A stretch of 64,000 nucleotides of DNA from Natrinema longum (GTDB taxonomy: Archaea > Halobacteriota > Halobacteria > Halobacteriales > Natrialbaceae). The notes beneath the pieces were generated by a model. That model was not told where the DNA came from. It did no database searches and was given only the letters and a program-made list of their open reading frames with translations. Made by a program: the position numbers and the translations under genes. Every line of letters begins with the position of its first letter. The stretch's first letter is position 1. This document shows positions 40,569 to 50,436 of the stretch, piece by piece. The stretch spans positions 2,108,001 to 2,172,000 of the forward strand of contig NZ_CP071463.1 of NCBI RefSeq assembly GCF_017352095.1. The letters are read 5' to 3'.

Positions 40569-42047
40569 ATGGGCCGAGTGAGGCTGTTCGTCGTCGTCGC
40601 CCTCGTCGTCTGTTCGGGCTGTGCCCTCCCCGGCAATCCGGACGGCTTCGACACCGACCGCGAACTCGGTCACGTCGGCGAGTACGCCCACGACGACGTT
40701 TTCGCGTTCGACACGAGCGGCGACCTCTCCGAGAAGCAACTCGAGGCAGTGATGTATCGATCGATGGCTCGGATCGAGGTCGTCCGCGGCCTGAAGTACG
40801 AACGCGACGTCGAACTCGAGGTCACGACCCGGAGCGAGTACCGCGACCGGCGGACCAGCGGGACCGAGAACGCGTCGGCGTTCAGCAACGAGGTCTGGCG
40901 GGCCGCGTTCCTCGTCGACGGCGACACCGACGTCAATCGGGCGTTCGACGACCTCTACGGCGATTCCGTACAGGGATACTACGTAAACGATCGGATCGTC
41001 ATCGTCGTCGACGAGACCGACGCGATCAGCATCGATCGCCGGACCCTGGTCCACGAGCTGACACACGCCCTGCAGGACCAACACTTCGGCATCGCTCGCG
41101 AGAGCGAGACGATCGACGGGCTGCGCGCCGAAAACGGCCTGCTCGAGGGGGAAGCAGCCTCCGTTCCACGGCAGTACGATCGCCGCTGTGGGTCCGAGTG
41201 GCAGTGTCTGCCGGCGACCCAGGGGGCGACGGCGTCGGGCGAGGCGATCACACAGCGCCCGTTCAACGACGGGCTCTTCCTCTCGATCTACGCCCCCTAC
41301 GCCGAAGGACCGGGGTTCGTCGCCGACCGCTTCGAACGCGGCGGCTGGGCCGCCGTCGATCGCGCACACGCCGAGCCACCACGGAGTACTGCCCAGCTCC
41401 TCCACCCCGATCTCTATCCGGATACCGACCCCGTCGACGTCGACGTCCCGGATCGCTCGAGCGACGACTGGAGACCGATCACCGAGAGCGCCGGTGACGG
41501 CGACGGCGAACCCCGAACGGAGACGATCGGCGAAGCGACCCTGTTCGCGACGCTCTGGGCCAACGGCGTGGTCGAGCGGCCACTCACCGAGGGGGCTACC
41601 GACGGCTCACGATACAACTACTCCTACCCCGCGACGGAGGGCTGGGCCGGCGACAGCCTCCGGGTCTACCGAAACGGAGACGAGCGGAATCGGACGGCAC
41701 ACGTCTGGCGGCTCGCCTGGGAGCGCCCGGCGGATGCGACGGCGTTCGCCGATGCCTACCGGCAACTCCTCTCGAACAACGGGGCCGAGCGGGTCGAATC
41801 CGCCGGCGACGGCGTCTATCGGATCCCCGACGGCGAGCCCTTCACCGGCGCGTACCGCGTCACGGTCGCCGACGACACGGTCGAAATCGTCAGCGCGCCG
41901 ACCGTCGACGAACTCGCTGCCGTTCACGCGACGGCATCGGGATCGAGCCCGTCGCTCGAGTCCGGCCCAGCCCGCGAGCCGGCGGCGACAGTGTCGACGC
42001 TACCGACCGACAGCCCGGCTGCGTCGCGTTCGTCGGCAGACGGGTAG
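40569..42047 (+). CDS. Hvo_1808-like lipoprotein paralogue with HExxH motif
   Basis: The 492-residue protein has a short signal with the lipobox CSGC (VVALVVCSGCALPGN), so it is anchored by its N-terminus. It shares order and spacing with the preceding gene: YRSMARIEVVRGLKYERDV, LVHELTHALQDQHFGIA, LLEGEAASVPRQYDRRCGSEWQC, DRSSDDWRPI, NYSYPATEGWAGDSLRVY. The HExxH and the downstream EGE are kept. It lacks the PGF-CTERM end and finishes in a Ser, Ala and Pro-rich tail. The ATG at 40569 fits the signal. Only 54 bases separate it from its paralogue, so the pair is probably one operon formed by tandem duplication. Confidence 0.8.
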   Translation: MGRVRLFVVVALVVCSGCALPGNPDGFDTDRELGHVGEYAHDDVFAFDTSGDLSEKQLEAVMYRSMARIEVVRGLKYERDVELEVTTRSEYRDRRTSGTENASAFSNEVWRAAFLVDGDTDVNRAFDDLYGDSVQGYYVNDRIVIVVDETDAISIDRRTLVHELTHALQDQHFGIARESETIDGLRAENGLLEGEAASVPRQYDRRCGSEWQCLPATQGATASGEAITQRPFNDGLFLSIYAPYAEGPGFVADRFERGGWAAVDRAHAEPPRSTAQLLHPDLYPDTDPVDVDVPDRSSDDWRPITESAGDGDGEPRTETIGEATLFATLWANGVVERPLTEGATDGSRYNYSYPATEGWAGDSLRVYRNGDERNRTAHVWRLAWERPADATAFADAYRQLLSNNGAERVESAGDGVYRIPDGEPFTGAYRVTVADDTVEIVSAPTVDELAAVHATASGSSPSLESGPAREPAATVSTLPTDSPAASRSSADG

Positions 42048-42077
42048 CTTTTTTGCCTCCCACGGGAAACCGACGAT

Positions 42078-43238
42078 ATGTCAAATCCGTTCGGAACTGT
42101 TCCCCCTGCAGCGATTCTCGAGGGGGATGCAACGGACGCGTACTTCGAGCGCACACGGACCACGCTCGAGCACGCGGCGAAGAACCCCCACGTCGTCGCC
42201 GAAGTGACGGCAGACCAGTTCCCGACGGGGAGCTTCGAGGTCTTCACGGGCGTGAAAGACGTCGCGACGTTGTTCGAGGGCCGGAACGTCGATGTCGATT
42301 GCCTTCCCGACGGCCAACTGTTCGACGGCGGTCCCGTCTGCCGGATCGAGGGTCCCTACCTCGAGTTCGCCGAACTCGAGACCTCGCTGCTTGGCTTTTG
42401 CTCACAGCCAAGCGGGTTCGCGACGGCCGCACTCGAGGCCAGATCGGCGGCCCCGGACTCGCTCGTCCTGTCGTTCGGTGCGCGACACGTCCATCCCTCG
42501 ATCGCGACGACGGTCGAGCGAGCCGCGTTGCTCGCCGGTCTCGACGGGTTCTCCCACGTCGCAGCCGGCGAGGTGCTGGGCCGGCAGGCGGGCGGGACGA
42601 TGCCCCACGCGCTCATGTTCTGTTTCGGCGAGGGCAATCAGGCCGACGCCTGGACGGCGTTCGACGAGGCCGTCGGCGAGGACGTCCCGCGGATCGCGCT
42701 GACGGACACCTTCTGGGACGAGAAAAGCGAGAGCCTGTTGGCCGCCGAGACGCTCGGCGACGCCCTCGACGGCGTTCGACTGGACACGACCGGCTCGCGA
42801 CGGGGCGATTTCCGCCACATCGTCCGCGAAGTCCGCTGGGAGCTCGACGCCCGCGGCTACGAGGACGTCGACATCTTCTGTAGCGGCGGGCTCGAGCCCG
42901 AATCGATGCGATCCCTGACCGACGTCGCCGACGGGTTCGGCGTCGGCAGTCACATCACGGGTGCCGACGCCGTGGACTTCAGCCTCGATATCGTCGAGAT
43001 CGAGGGTGAGCCCATCTCCAAACGGGGCAAACTCTCCGGCGTCAAGGACGTCTATCGGACCCCCGCGGGCGGACACCACGTCACGCTCGCCGACGGCGAT
43101 GGCCCCGCCGACGGCGAGTCCCTGCTCGAGCCGCTGGTCCGCGATGGGGAGATCGTCCGGGAGTTCGACCTCGAGACCGCGACCGAGCGGTGTCTCGAGG
43201 ACGCCGCGCTCGTGGGATTCGGCGATCAGGTGGCGTAG
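42078..43238 (+). CDS. pncB: Nicotinate phosphoribosyltransferase
   Basis: This salvage enzyme joins nicotinate and PRPP to nicotinate mononucleotide. The 386-residue protein has ATDAYFERTR near the N-terminus, FARLE-like EGPYLEFAELETSLLGF, SFGARHVHPSIATTVERAAL (about 127-146) and the phosphate-binding VDIFCSGGLEPESMRSLTDV and FGVGSHITGADAVDFSLDIV region, followed by GEPISKRGKLSGVKDVYR. Length fits the archaeal type. A run of T lies between the previous stop and this start. With nadE and nadABC it gives the window both NAD routes. Confidence 0.93.
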   Translation: MSNPFGTVPPAAILEGDATDAYFERTRTTLEHAAKNPHVVAEVTADQFPTGSFEVFTGVKDVATLFEGRNVDVDCLPDGQLFDGGPVCRIEGPYLEFAELETSLLGFCSQPSGFATAALEARSAAPDSLVLSFGARHVHPSIATTVERAALLAGLDGFSHVAAGEVLGRQAGGTMPHALMFCFGEGNQADAWTAFDEAVGEDVPRIALTDTFWDEKSESLLAAETLGDALDGVRLDTTGSRRGDFRHIVREVRWELDARGYEDVDIFCSGGLEPESMRSLTDVADGFGVGSHITGADAVDFSLDIVEIEGEPISKRGKLSGVKDVYRTPAGGHHVTLADGDGPADGESLLEPLVRDGEIVREFDLETATERCLEDAALVGFGDQVA

Positions 43239-43256
43239 CGGAGCGATATCGGCCGT

Positions 43257-44252
43257 TCAGGTCGGCAATCGCTTCGCGACAACCGCGAGCGAGCCCCGCC
43301 CCTGGACCTCGCCCTCGAGGGCGGGCAGCGTCACGACCTCGAGGTCCGGAAACGTCGCTCGAATCGTCGCGAGCTGTTCCTCGTGGCGTTCCTGTCGCGA
43401 TCGACAGCGCGGACACCCCTCGTGGGGATCCTCGAGCACGCGATTCACGAGCAGCCGCTCGACGGGCACGCCCCCCTCGCGAAGCCGGTCGACGAGCCGT
43501 TCCGTCTCCGAAACCGCCATCGATTCCGGGAGGAGCACCACGCGAAACTCGGTCCGATCGGGATCGACGAGCAGCTCCCGGGCGCGCTCGAGTCGGGCCT
43601 GAAACGCCTCCAGACTCTCGTCTTCGTCGTCGCTGTCGCCGGTCATCATCGACATCGGCCCCAGGACGGCCGTCCGGGCGGCGTTGCCGATCCGCTTTGC
43701 CTGCCCGCGAAGCGACCGGGCCGTCTCGAGTGCCAGCCCCATCACGTCGGGCATGTCGAACAGCCGCAGGGTGTGACCCGTCGGTGCGGTGTCGAAGACG
43801 ACGGTGTCCCACTCGCCCGAGTCGACGTACTCGACCAGGAGATCGAGCGCCGCGATCTCGTCGCTGCCCGCCGGCGCACCCGTCGCGAAGAGCCGTTCGA
43901 CCTCCTCGTCGGAGAGACTGATGCCGGCACGCCGGAGGTCTTTCGCGAGTGCGCGTGCCAGTTTTTCGTAGCGCTCTTTTTGGACGTCCGGGTCGATCTC
44001 GACGGCCCACAGGCTCCCCGCTCGTTCCGACTCGTCCGCCATCGATCCGGCCCCCTCGAGCGCCGCGGGCGACTCGAGTTCGGTCGGTTCGGAGCCGATC
44101 TCGGCCTCGAACGAATCGGAAAGCGAGTGGGCCGGGTCGGTCGAGACGACGAGGGTCGTCCGGCCGGCGGCGGCCAGCGAGAGTCCGGTCGCCGCCGCGC
44201 AGGTCGTCTTCCCGACGCCGCCTTTGCCGCCGTAGAAGATGCAGTCGGTCAC
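43257..44252 (-). CDS. ArsA/Get3-family ATPase
   Basis: The 331-residue protein begins MTDCIFYGGKGGVGKTTCAA, a deviant P-loop with the extra lysine of the ArsA/Get3/MinD group. Switch regions follow: STDPAHSLSDSF and FDTAPTGHTLRLFDMP. Near the C-terminus CPRC (CxxC) provides the zinc site of Get3-type dimers, and the hydrophobic helical part (RSLRGQAKRIGNAARTAVLG) could bind a tail-anchored segment. In eukaryotes this family delivers tail-anchored membrane proteins; arsenite export is the alternative, but no arsenic genes are adjacent. It is convergent with pncB. Confidence 0.85.
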   Translation of the reverse strand: MTDCIFYGGKGGVGKTTCAAATGLSLAAAGRTTLVVSTDPAHSLSDSFEAEIGSEPTELESPAALEGAGSMADESERAGSLWAVEIDPDVQKERYEKLARALAKDLRRAGISLSDEEVERLFATGAPAGSDEIAALDLLVEYVDSGEWDTVVFDTAPTGHTLRLFDMPDVMGLALETARSLRGQAKRIGNAARTAVLGPMSMMTGDSDDEDESLEAFQARLERARELLVDPDRTEFRVVLLPESMAVSETERLVDRLREGGVPVERLLVNRVLEDPHEGCPRCRSRQERHEEQLATIRATFPDLEVVTLPALEGEVQGRGSLAVVAKRLPT

Positions 44253-44443
44253 ACCGGCGGCTACGACGGCGATCCCTGTAAACTGATCCCCGCACGGAGC
44301 CGAACGTCCGCTGTGGAGGCAAAGCCACCGCGATGAGGGCTCCCGTCCGGATTCTGCAAGCAGTGTCGGCGACCAACGGACCCGTTATGGGGTCGCCGGT
44401 CCCACGGACCGACGGCCCCTCTCATACGGTTTGCCGTCCCGAT

Positions 44444-44462
44444 GTCCCGGTCCCACCGGGAC
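44444..44462 (-). terminator. Hairpin between the ABC permease and the ArsA-like gene
   Basis: GTCCCGGT (44444-44451) and ACCGGGAC (44455-44462) form a perfect eight-base stem with a three-base loop, about 20 bases beyond the permease stop. Confidence 0.5.
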
Positions 44463-44481
44463 TGACGGACAGGAGACGGTA

Positions 44482-45435
44482 TCAGATGTCGACGCGATCG
44501 AACCAGAACAGCGCGATCGTGATCGGGACGACGATCCAGAACAGCAGAATAATGAACGAAAACCAGTCCTGCAGGAAGAACGGGATTCCGTTGGGGTAGG
44601 CGACTTCCCGCACTGTCGTCCCGATCTGATCGCCCGAAATCTCGCTGAAGATCGTGATCGTGTTCTGGTAGGCGTTCCCCGGGTCGAGCATGTTGATAAA
44701 CTGGGCCCAGCTCGGCAGCCGAGTGAACTCGAGTTGTCCACCGCCCGGACCGGACATGGTGTAGGCGACGCCCTCGATGTATCCACGATTCATCAGGAGT
44801 CGCAGTGCGGTCTGAATCGAGTTCCAGACGATATAGAAGACGACGAAGACGCCGAACATCGCCGCGCCAGCGATCGTCGTCGAGCGAGTCAGCGAGGAAA
44901 GCGAGATGGCGATGCTCATGTACGCGAGCCCATAGAGGATCGTCAACACGAGGAAGGCCATGTACGCGGGGAAGGAAAACTCCGTGACGGCGAAGGCGAC
45001 CGCGACCATGGCGATGAGGAGGCCGATGATCAGTGACAACGAGAGCACAGCTGTCCGCCCGAGCAGCTTGCCGAGGATGACGTCCCGCCGCGAGTGGGGC
45101 AGCGACAGCAAGACCTTGATGCTCCCGGTCTCGCGTTCGCCGGCGATCGCTTTCCAGCCCAGAATGAGCGCGATCAGCGGGATGACGAGTTTCGCAACCG
45201 AACTGACCGTGCTAATGAAATCGATCGTCGTGAATCCGTCCGGACTGATCCACGCGAGAATCCCCGCCAGGCCTGCCATCAGCGCGAAGAAGAACACGCT
45301 CAGTCCCCAGAACAGCCACGACCGAACCGCGTCCTGGAAGTCCTTCTTCGCGATCGTGCGGACGCTCTCGAGATCGATCGAACTCGAGGCCGAGCCAGTT
45401 GGGGCCGCCGGCTGGGTGCCGGTTTCGGAACTCAT
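44482..45435 (-). CDS. ABC-2 type transporter permease
   Basis: The 317-residue protein has a polar N-terminus with the ABC-2 start IAKKDFQDAVRSWLFWGLSV and about six membrane segments, including LVIPLIALILGWKAIAGERE, AVLSLSLIIGLLIAMVAVAF, FPAYMAFLVLTILYGLAYMS and a final FSFIILLFWIVVPITIALFW. The loop ERETGSIKVLLSLPHSRRDV is typical of the family, which includes drug and lipid exporters. It overlaps the ATPase gene by four bases, so the two form an exporter. Substrate unknown. Confidence 0.88.
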   Translation of the reverse strand: MSSETGTQPAAPTGSASSSIDLESVRTIAKKDFQDAVRSWLFWGLSVFFFALMAGLAGILAWISPDGFTTIDFISTVSSVAKLVIPLIALILGWKAIAGERETGSIKVLLSLPHSRRDVILGKLLGRTAVLSLSLIIGLLIAMVAVAFAVTEFSFPAYMAFLVLTILYGLAYMSIAISLSSLTRSTTIAGAAMFGVFVVFYIVWNSIQTALRLLMNRGYIEGVAYTMSGPGGGQLEFTRLPSWAQFINMLDPGNAYQNTITIFSEISGDQIGTTVREVAYPNGIPFFLQDWFSFIILLFWIVVPITIALFWFDRVDI

Positions 45436-46358
45436 CGTGCGTACACCTCCGTATCCGTCGTGTACGACTGGAAGACGTCCTCGAGGGAGGCTTCGGTCGT
45501 CGAGAAGTCCCGGACTTCGATCCCCCGATCCTCGAGCGTGGAGAGGACGGTCGTCTTCGAGCCGTCGACGTCGACGACGAGCGTCGGTGGCTGCTGGTCC
45601 TCGACGGTCGCGCCGCCGACGTCGGGCAGCGATCGGACCGCCTGCAGGGCGTCGTCGTCGATCCGATCGACGGTGACACGCAGGGTCGTCCCGCCCCCGA
45701 CGGAGTCACGGAGTCCCGCGACGGAGTCGACGGCGACCATCTGCCCGTCGCGCAGAATGCCGACGCGGTCACAGACCGCCTCGACTTGCTCCATGATGTG
45801 ACTCGAGAAGAAGACGGTCGCACCCCGTTCGTTCTCTTCCTGGACGATCTTGCGCATCTCGCGGGCACCGTTGGGGTCGAGTCCAGTGGAGGGCTCGTCG
45901 AGGATGAGCAGATCGGGCTCGCCGACCAGCGCCATCGCGAGCATGAGCCGCTGGGCCATCCCTTTCGAGTAGCCGCCGGCTTTCTTGTCGATCGCGTCGA
46001 CCAGCCCGACGCGCTCGAGCAAGGCTTCGGGGTCGTCGTCTGCGCCCTTCGAGTCGATGGCGAACTCGAGGTGTTGTCGGGCGGTCAGGCGGCCGTACAG
46101 CTGGACCCCTTCCGGGAGAACGCCGGTTCGCTGCCGGATCGTCCGGCTGTGGCGTTGGGCGTCCATCCCGAGGACGCTCACCTCGCCGGCCGTCGGGCGG
46201 GCGAAATCCAGCACGATGTTGATCGTCGTCGATTTGCCGGCACCGTTGGGGCCGAGGAAGCCGAATACTTCGCCCTCTTCGACCTGGAACGAGAGGTCAT
46301 CGAGCGCGAGGGTCTGACCGAACGACTTGGTCAGATTATCGACTGTGATAGCGGGCAT
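45432..46358 (-). CDS. ABC transporter ATP-binding protein
   Basis: The 308-residue ATPase has Walker A GPNGAGKSTT (about 38-47), Q-loop TGVLPEGVQLYGRLT, the signature KAGGYSKGMAQRLMLA, Walker B DLLILDEPSTGLDPNG and the H-loop FFSSHIMEQVE. The C-terminal 90 residues form the regulatory domain common in ABC-2 exporters. It is the first gene of a two-gene unit with the permease at 44482. An intergenic region of about 130 bases precedes it. The exported substrate cannot be told from the sequence. Confidence 0.9.
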   Translation of the reverse strand: MPAITVDNLTKSFGQTLALDDLSFQVEEGEVFGFLGPNGAGKSTTINIVLDFARPTAGEVSVLGMDAQRHSRTIRQRTGVLPEGVQLYGRLTARQHLEFAIDSKGADDDPEALLERVGLVDAIDKKAGGYSKGMAQRLMLAMALVGEPDLLILDEPSTGLDPNGAREMRKIVQEENERGATVFFSSHIMEQVEAVCDRVGILRDGQMVAVDSVAGLRDSVGGGTTLRVTVDRIDDDALQAVRSLPDVGGATVEDQQPPTLVVDVDGSKTTVLSTLEDRGIEVRDFSTTEASLEDVFQSYTTDTEVYAR

Positions 46359-46491
46359 GGCTGTGTGGTCGCGGCGTTGCCCGATAAGGTTTTTGACATC
46401 ACTACTCGGCTGAAAGCATCGGTTTCCCCGCGGAGAGGCGTCGATGGTCGACGATCCTCGTTTCGGGGGTCGACGGTCGTCCCCGTCGCGG

Positions 46492-46761
46492 CTAGATCGG
46501 GTCGTCCGGATCGTATCGGCCCGCGGTCCGGTCGACCTCCTCGGCGTACCGTTCGCGGGTTTCCTCGTCCGGAACCGGCTCGAGTTCGTCGGCGGGGATC
46601 TCGGTGGCTGCGGTCACCGTCGGCCCGGTCCGCAGGGCCGTCGACGACCGCTGGCGTTGGTGGTAGCGCGAGCCATCGGGCGTCGCGTAGACGAGCGTGA
46701 CGAAGTCCCGATCCCCGATCTCCCGTTCGACGAGCCAGCACTGTACCGTCGAGTCACTCAT
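46492..46761 (-). CDS. Small conserved-looking hypothetical protein, 89 residues
   Basis: The protein begins MSDSTVQCWLVEREIGDRDF and continues VTLVYATPDGSRYHQRQRSS with a charged tail ending DRTAGRYDPDDPI. The compact N-terminal sheet followed by an acidic tail is usual for small haloarchaeal proteins of unknown function. I chose the ATG at 46761; the longer frame overlaps the divergent gene at 46879. It is located between two unrelated units. Confidence 0.6.
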   Translation of the reverse strand: MSDSTVQCWLVEREIGDRDFVTLVYATPDGSRYHQRQRSSTALRTGPTVTAATEIPADELEPVPDEETRERYAEEVDRTAGRYDPDDPI

Positions 46762-46878
46762 GGCGGGGGATTCAGTGTCGATCACCGAGAATGTACCGAG
46801 TCCCATCGACTGGAAGGCAGCCCCTACCGGTCTGAACGAGCCCGGACGTACTTGGTCGATGGCGTCGGAGCGGTGACG

Positions 46879-47568
46879 ATGGTCGAGACCCGAAGCGAGC
46901 GCATCGATCAGTGGTCCGACCACGCCGCGGAGCTGTGCCACGAGGGTGAGTTCGTCGTCCACCGCGCCGACCTCGAGGACGCGACGCTCGTCGTCACGAA
47001 CCAGCGCGTGCTGGCGTTTACGCCCGACGCGGCGGAGCCGAAGTTCCGCCACGTCGATCGGCCCGATATCGGGACCGTCTCCGTCGAGACGGACACCCCC
47101 CTGCGACGACTCTCTCTTGGGGCCGTCGCCGCGGTCGTCGGCGTCGGGCTGCTCGAGCTCACGAGGACCAGCAGTTTCGCGACGGCGGTTCCGACCGTCG
47201 ATCTCGAGGGGAGCCGGACGATGCCGGGAGTGACGCAGCTCACACGCGTCGTCGAGGCGGCGCTCGGAGCCCTCGAAACGGCCCTCGTGGTGCTCGAGGG
47301 GGGCCTTCTCCTCCTCGGTATCGTCGCCCTCGTCGCAGCCTCCGTCTTCGTCGCCTCCGTCCTCCGATCGCGCTCGAAACGACTCGTCGTTCGCGTCAGC
47401 GGGGGGACCGACATCGAGGTCCCCATCGGCGACGCCGCCATCGACGCCGGAGCGGTCGAGGACCTCGAGCGCGCGATCCGACCGGGATCGACGGCGCTCG
47501 AGGCCAACGGAGACGGCGAGACGGGAGGGGCGACCGGTGCGGCGGTCGACGCCGAGGAGTCAGGCTGA
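46879..47568 (+). CDS. Membrane protein with PH-like N-terminal domain
   Basis: From the ATG at 46879 the protein has 229 residues. Residues 1-75 ([29 protein letters not shown]) have the pattern of bacterial PH-like domains, with the [10 protein letters not shown] strand pair. Two membrane regions follow (about 80-95 and 135-160) and a final sheet ([20 protein letters not shown]) resembles the second half of the PH fold, so the domain may be split by the membrane part. The C-terminus is acidic. It precedes uvrC by only 26 bases and may be co-transcribed with it. Function unknown. Confidence 0.65.
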   Translation: MVETRSERIDQWSDHAAELCHEGEFVVHRADLEDATLVVTNQRVLAFTPDAAEPKFRHVDRPDIGTVSVETDTPLRRLSLGAVAAVVGVGLLELTRTSSFATAVPTVDLEGSRTMPGVTQLTRVVEAALGALETALVVLEGGLLLLGIVALVAASVFVASVLRSRSKRLVVRVSGGTDIEVPIGDAAIDAGAVEDLERAIRPGSTALEANGDGETGGATGAAVDAEESG

Positions 47569-47594
47569 AACCTCCTGCCTCCGTAGGGCCGCCG

Positions 47595-49352
47595 ATGAAC
47601 GCCGATGGGGTTCGCGAGCGCGCCGGATCGTTGCCCCGCGAGCCGGGGGTCTACCAGTTCCGCGAGGGAGAGACGACCCTCTACGTCGGAAAGGCCGTCG
47701 ACCTGCGGGATCGGGTGCGGTCCTACGCCGATCCCCGCAGCGCTCGGATCCGCCGGATGGTCGACCGCGCCCACGACGTCGAGATCGCCGTCACCGACAC
47801 CGAGACGCAGGCCCTGCTGCTCGAGGCGAACCTGATCAAACGCCACCAGCCCCGCTACAACGTCCGGCTCAAGGACGACAAATCGTATCCGATGGTCCAG
47901 CTGACGGCCCACGACGCCCCGCGGATCGAGATCACCCGCGATCCCGACGAGTCGGCGACCGTCTTCGGCCCCTACACCAGCAAGGGACACGTCGAGACCG
48001 TCGTCAAGGCGCTCCGGGAAACGTACGGCGTCCGGGGCTGTTCGGACCACAAGTACGCGGGCCGCGACCGGCCGTGTCTGGACTACGAGATGGGGCTGTG
48101 TACCGCGCCCTGCACCCGCGAGATCGACCTCGAGAGCTACGGCGAGGACGTCACCGCGGTCGAACGATTCCTCGAGGGCGAGACGGGGATCCTCGCGGAT
48201 CCGTTACGGCAGGAGATGGAAGCCGCGGCGCAGCAAAAACACTTCGAGCGCGCGGCGAACCTGCGGGATCGCCTCGAGACCGTCGCAGCCTTCCACGGCG
48301 AGGGCGGCGAGGCGGTCCAGTCGGTCGGCGATGAACGGGGCGTCGACATCCTCGGCGTCGCCATCGAGGGCGAGGACGCGACCGTCGCACGGTTACGCGC
48401 CGAGAGCGGCAAGTTGATCGACCGGGACCGGCACACGCTCGAGGCACCCGGCGCTACCGGGGACGGCGTCGCCGGCGAGACCGAGGGCGTCCCCGCCGTC
48501 CTCGCCGCGTTTATCGTCCAGTACTACGCCGAGCGCGAGCTGCCCGACGCCCTGCTCCTGCCCGAACGTCACGGCGACGAGGAGGTCGCCGCCTGGCTCG
48601 AGGCCGCGGGCGTCTCGGTCCGCGTCCCGGGTGCGGGCCGGGAAGCCAAACTCGTCGAACTCGCGCTCAAGAACGCCCGGCGCAACGTGGGCCGACGCGA
48701 CGAGTGTGGCATGCTCGCGGACGCCCTCGAGATCGACTCGGCTCGGCGGATCGAGGGCTTCGACGTGAGCCACGCGCAGGGGAAAGCGGCGGTCGGGAGC
48801 AACGTCACGTTCGTCGACGGCAGCGCCGAAAAAGCGGATTACCGGCGGAAGAAGCTGACCGACCAGAACGACGACTACGACAACATGCGCGCCTTGCTCG
48901 AGTGGCGTGCCACCCGCGCCGTCGAGGGGCGGGACGACCGGCCAGACCCCGATCTCTTGCTGATCGACGGCGGGGAGGGCCAACTCGAGGCCGCCCGCGA
49001 CGCGCTGTCCGCGGTCGGCTGGGACGTACCGGCGATCGCGCTGGCGAAAGCCGAGGAGCGCGTGGTCACGCCCGACCGGACGTTTTCGTGGCCGAGCGAC
49101 GCGCCGCATCTACATCTCCTCCAGCGCGTGCGCGACGAGGCCCACCGCTTTGCCGTACAGTACCACCAGACCGTCCGCGACGAGGTGAAAACGGTGCTCG
49201 ACGACGTCCAGGGGGTCGGTCCCGAGACCCGGAAACGCCTGCTCGGTCGCTTCGGCAGCGTCGAGAACGTCCGCGAGGCGACCCTCGAGGACCTCCGGAG
49301 CGTCGAGGGTGTCGGCGAGAAGACCGCCGAGACGATCAAGTCGCGACTGTAG
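47595..49352 (+). CDS. uvrC: Excinuclease ABC subunit C
   Basis: UvrC makes both incisions in nucleotide excision repair, together with UvrA and UvrB. The 585-residue protein has the GIY-YIG nuclease domain at the N-terminus ([20 protein letters not shown], about 18-37), a middle cysteine region ([25 protein letters not shown]), the UvrB-binding UVR helix around 210-240 ([20 protein letters not shown]), the RNase H-like 5'-incision domain ([28 protein letters not shown]) and a C-terminal tandem helix-hairpin-helix ([26 protein letters not shown]). Length is complete. UvrA and UvrB are not in the window. Confidence 0.96.
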   Translation: MNADGVRERAGSLPREPGVYQFREGETTLYVGKAVDLRDRVRSYADPRSARIRRMVDRAHDVEIAVTDTETQALLLEANLIKRHQPRYNVRLKDDKSYPMVQLTAHDAPRIEITRDPDESATVFGPYTSKGHVETVVKALRETYGVRGCSDHKYAGRDRPCLDYEMGLCTAPCTREIDLESYGEDVTAVERFLEGETGILADPLRQEMEAAAQQKHFERAANLRDRLETVAAFHGEGGEAVQSVGDERGVDILGVAIEGEDATVARLRAESGKLIDRDRHTLEAPGATGDGVAGETEGVPAVLAAFIVQYYAERELPDALLLPERHGDEEVAAWLEAAGVSVRVPGAGREAKLVELALKNARRNVGRRDECGMLADALEIDSARRIEGFDVSHAQGKAAVGSNVTFVDGSAEKADYRRKKLTDQNDDYDNMRALLEWRATRAVEGRDDRPDPDLLLIDGGEGQLEAARDALSAVGWDVPAIALAKAEERVVTPDRTFSWPSDAPHLHLLQRVRDEAHRFAVQYHQTVRDEVKTVLDDVQGVGPETRKRLLGRFGSVENVREATLEDLRSVEGVGEKTAETIKSRL

Positions 49353-49435
49353 CGGCGCTGGGTCGGCGCTTGCCGATTCGGCTCCGTTGCGAAGGCAGGG
49401 ACAGGGCTATCCCCGTTCCCAGCCCATGTGACGAT

Positions 49436-49735
49436 ATGGCAGACAACGACGACGATCTCGACGACCTGCTCGACGAACTCGACAGCCAGGGGGACCTCGA
49501 GACCTCCCAGCAGGTGCTGTCGCTTCGGACGGAGAGCAGACGGTACGACAAGCCGGTGACGATCATCGAGGGGTTCGACCTCACCAAATCGGAGATCGAA
49601 TCGACCGCGTCGGACCTCAAGCAGTCGCTCGGGACGGGCGGGACGGTCGACGACGGTCGCATCGAACTCCAGGGCGACCACCGGGACCGCGTTCCGGACC
49701 TGCTCCGGGACCGGGGGTTCGACGTGCAGGAGTGA
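49436..49735 (+). CDS. SUI1/eIF1-family translation initiation factor
   Basis: The 99-residue protein begins MADNDDDLDDLLDELDSQGD and has the SUI1 fold: SRRYDKPVTIIEGFDLTKSE, LKQSLGTGGTVDDGRIELQG and HRDRVPDLLRDRGFDVQE. The GTGGTV and IxLQGDHR motifs are diagnostic. Archaeal aIF1 helps the small ribosomal subunit choose the start codon; haloarchaea often have more than one paralogue, and this could be the accessory one, a point the sequence does not settle. It stands alone between uvrC and a GNAT gene. Confidence 0.9.
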   Translation: MADNDDDLDDLLDELDSQGDLETSQQVLSLRTESRRYDKPVTIIEGFDLTKSEIESTASDLKQSLGTGGTVDDGRIELQGDHRDRVPDLLRDRGFDVQE

Positions 49736-49853
49736 TCCCACCGGTGGGGACGGTTCGGTGTTCCCACACGCTCCGTGTCGACCGCGTCGTCTCCGCTCGG
49801 AGTGAGCGTCTCGTGTCAGCGTGTTATTTATGTCCCACGTTCAATGATGAGGT

Positions 49854-50330
49854 ATGAACGTTCGATCCGCGACACCCGACGACTTCGAGGCGATCACCGC
49901 CGTCGCTCGCGCTACCTGGCACGACACGTACGACGAACTCGAGGCCGACATGATCGACCGGACCGTCGACGAGTGGTACACCGACGACTCGATGCCCCTC
50001 GAGGCCCCCGGCACGGTCGTCCTCGTCGCCGAGGAAGACGGGGAACTCGTCGGCTTTACGCACGCGGTCGCACAGGGTGACAGGGCCGACATCCTCCGGA
50101 TGTACGTCCACCCGGACCGTCAGGGCGAGGGGATCGGGTCGCAACTCCACGAGCGGCTGATCGAGGAGATCGAGTCCCACGACGTCGAGCGGGTCCGGTC
50201 GATCGACTTCGCGTTCAACGACACCAGTCGCGCGTTCTACGAGGGGTTGGGCTTCGAACAGACCGACACCGGCGAGGTCGAGATCGACGGGGAGTACTAC
50301 GACGAAGCGGTCTACACGCTCGAGTTGTAG
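49854..50330 (+). CDS. GNAT-family N-acetyltransferase
   Basis: The 158-residue protein MNVRSATPDDFEAITAVARA has acetyl-CoA binding as MYVHPDRQGEGIGSQLHERL (R/Q-x-x-G-x-G/A loop) and VRSIDFAFNDTSRAFYEGLGFEQ. It ends EYYDEAVYTLEL. The gene is closely similar to the next one downstream (50437-50919), including DELEADMIDRTVDEWY and the same tail, so the pair comes from duplication. Substrate unknown. Confidence 0.85.
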   Translation: MNVRSATPDDFEAITAVARATWHDTYDELEADMIDRTVDEWYTDDSMPLEAPGTVVLVAEEDGELVGFTHAVAQGDRADILRMYVHPDRQGEGIGSQLHERLIEEIESHDVERVRSIDFAFNDTSRAFYEGLGFEQTDTGEVEIDGEYYDEAVYTLEL

Positions 50331-50436
50331 CACCGCGTTCGAGTCCGGCCGACGGGTCGGGACGTCGGTACGGCAGACCGACGAGCCTAACTGAGACGGT
50401 GCAATCACTTTGTCACTCGCTGTCGTACCGTCGGGT

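Noticed and set aside
38817-41405. 862-codon minus-strand frame opposite the two HExxH surface genes
   Set aside because: In GC-rich DNA the antisense of acidic genes stays open by codon bias; it spans two genes and their gap and has no domain.
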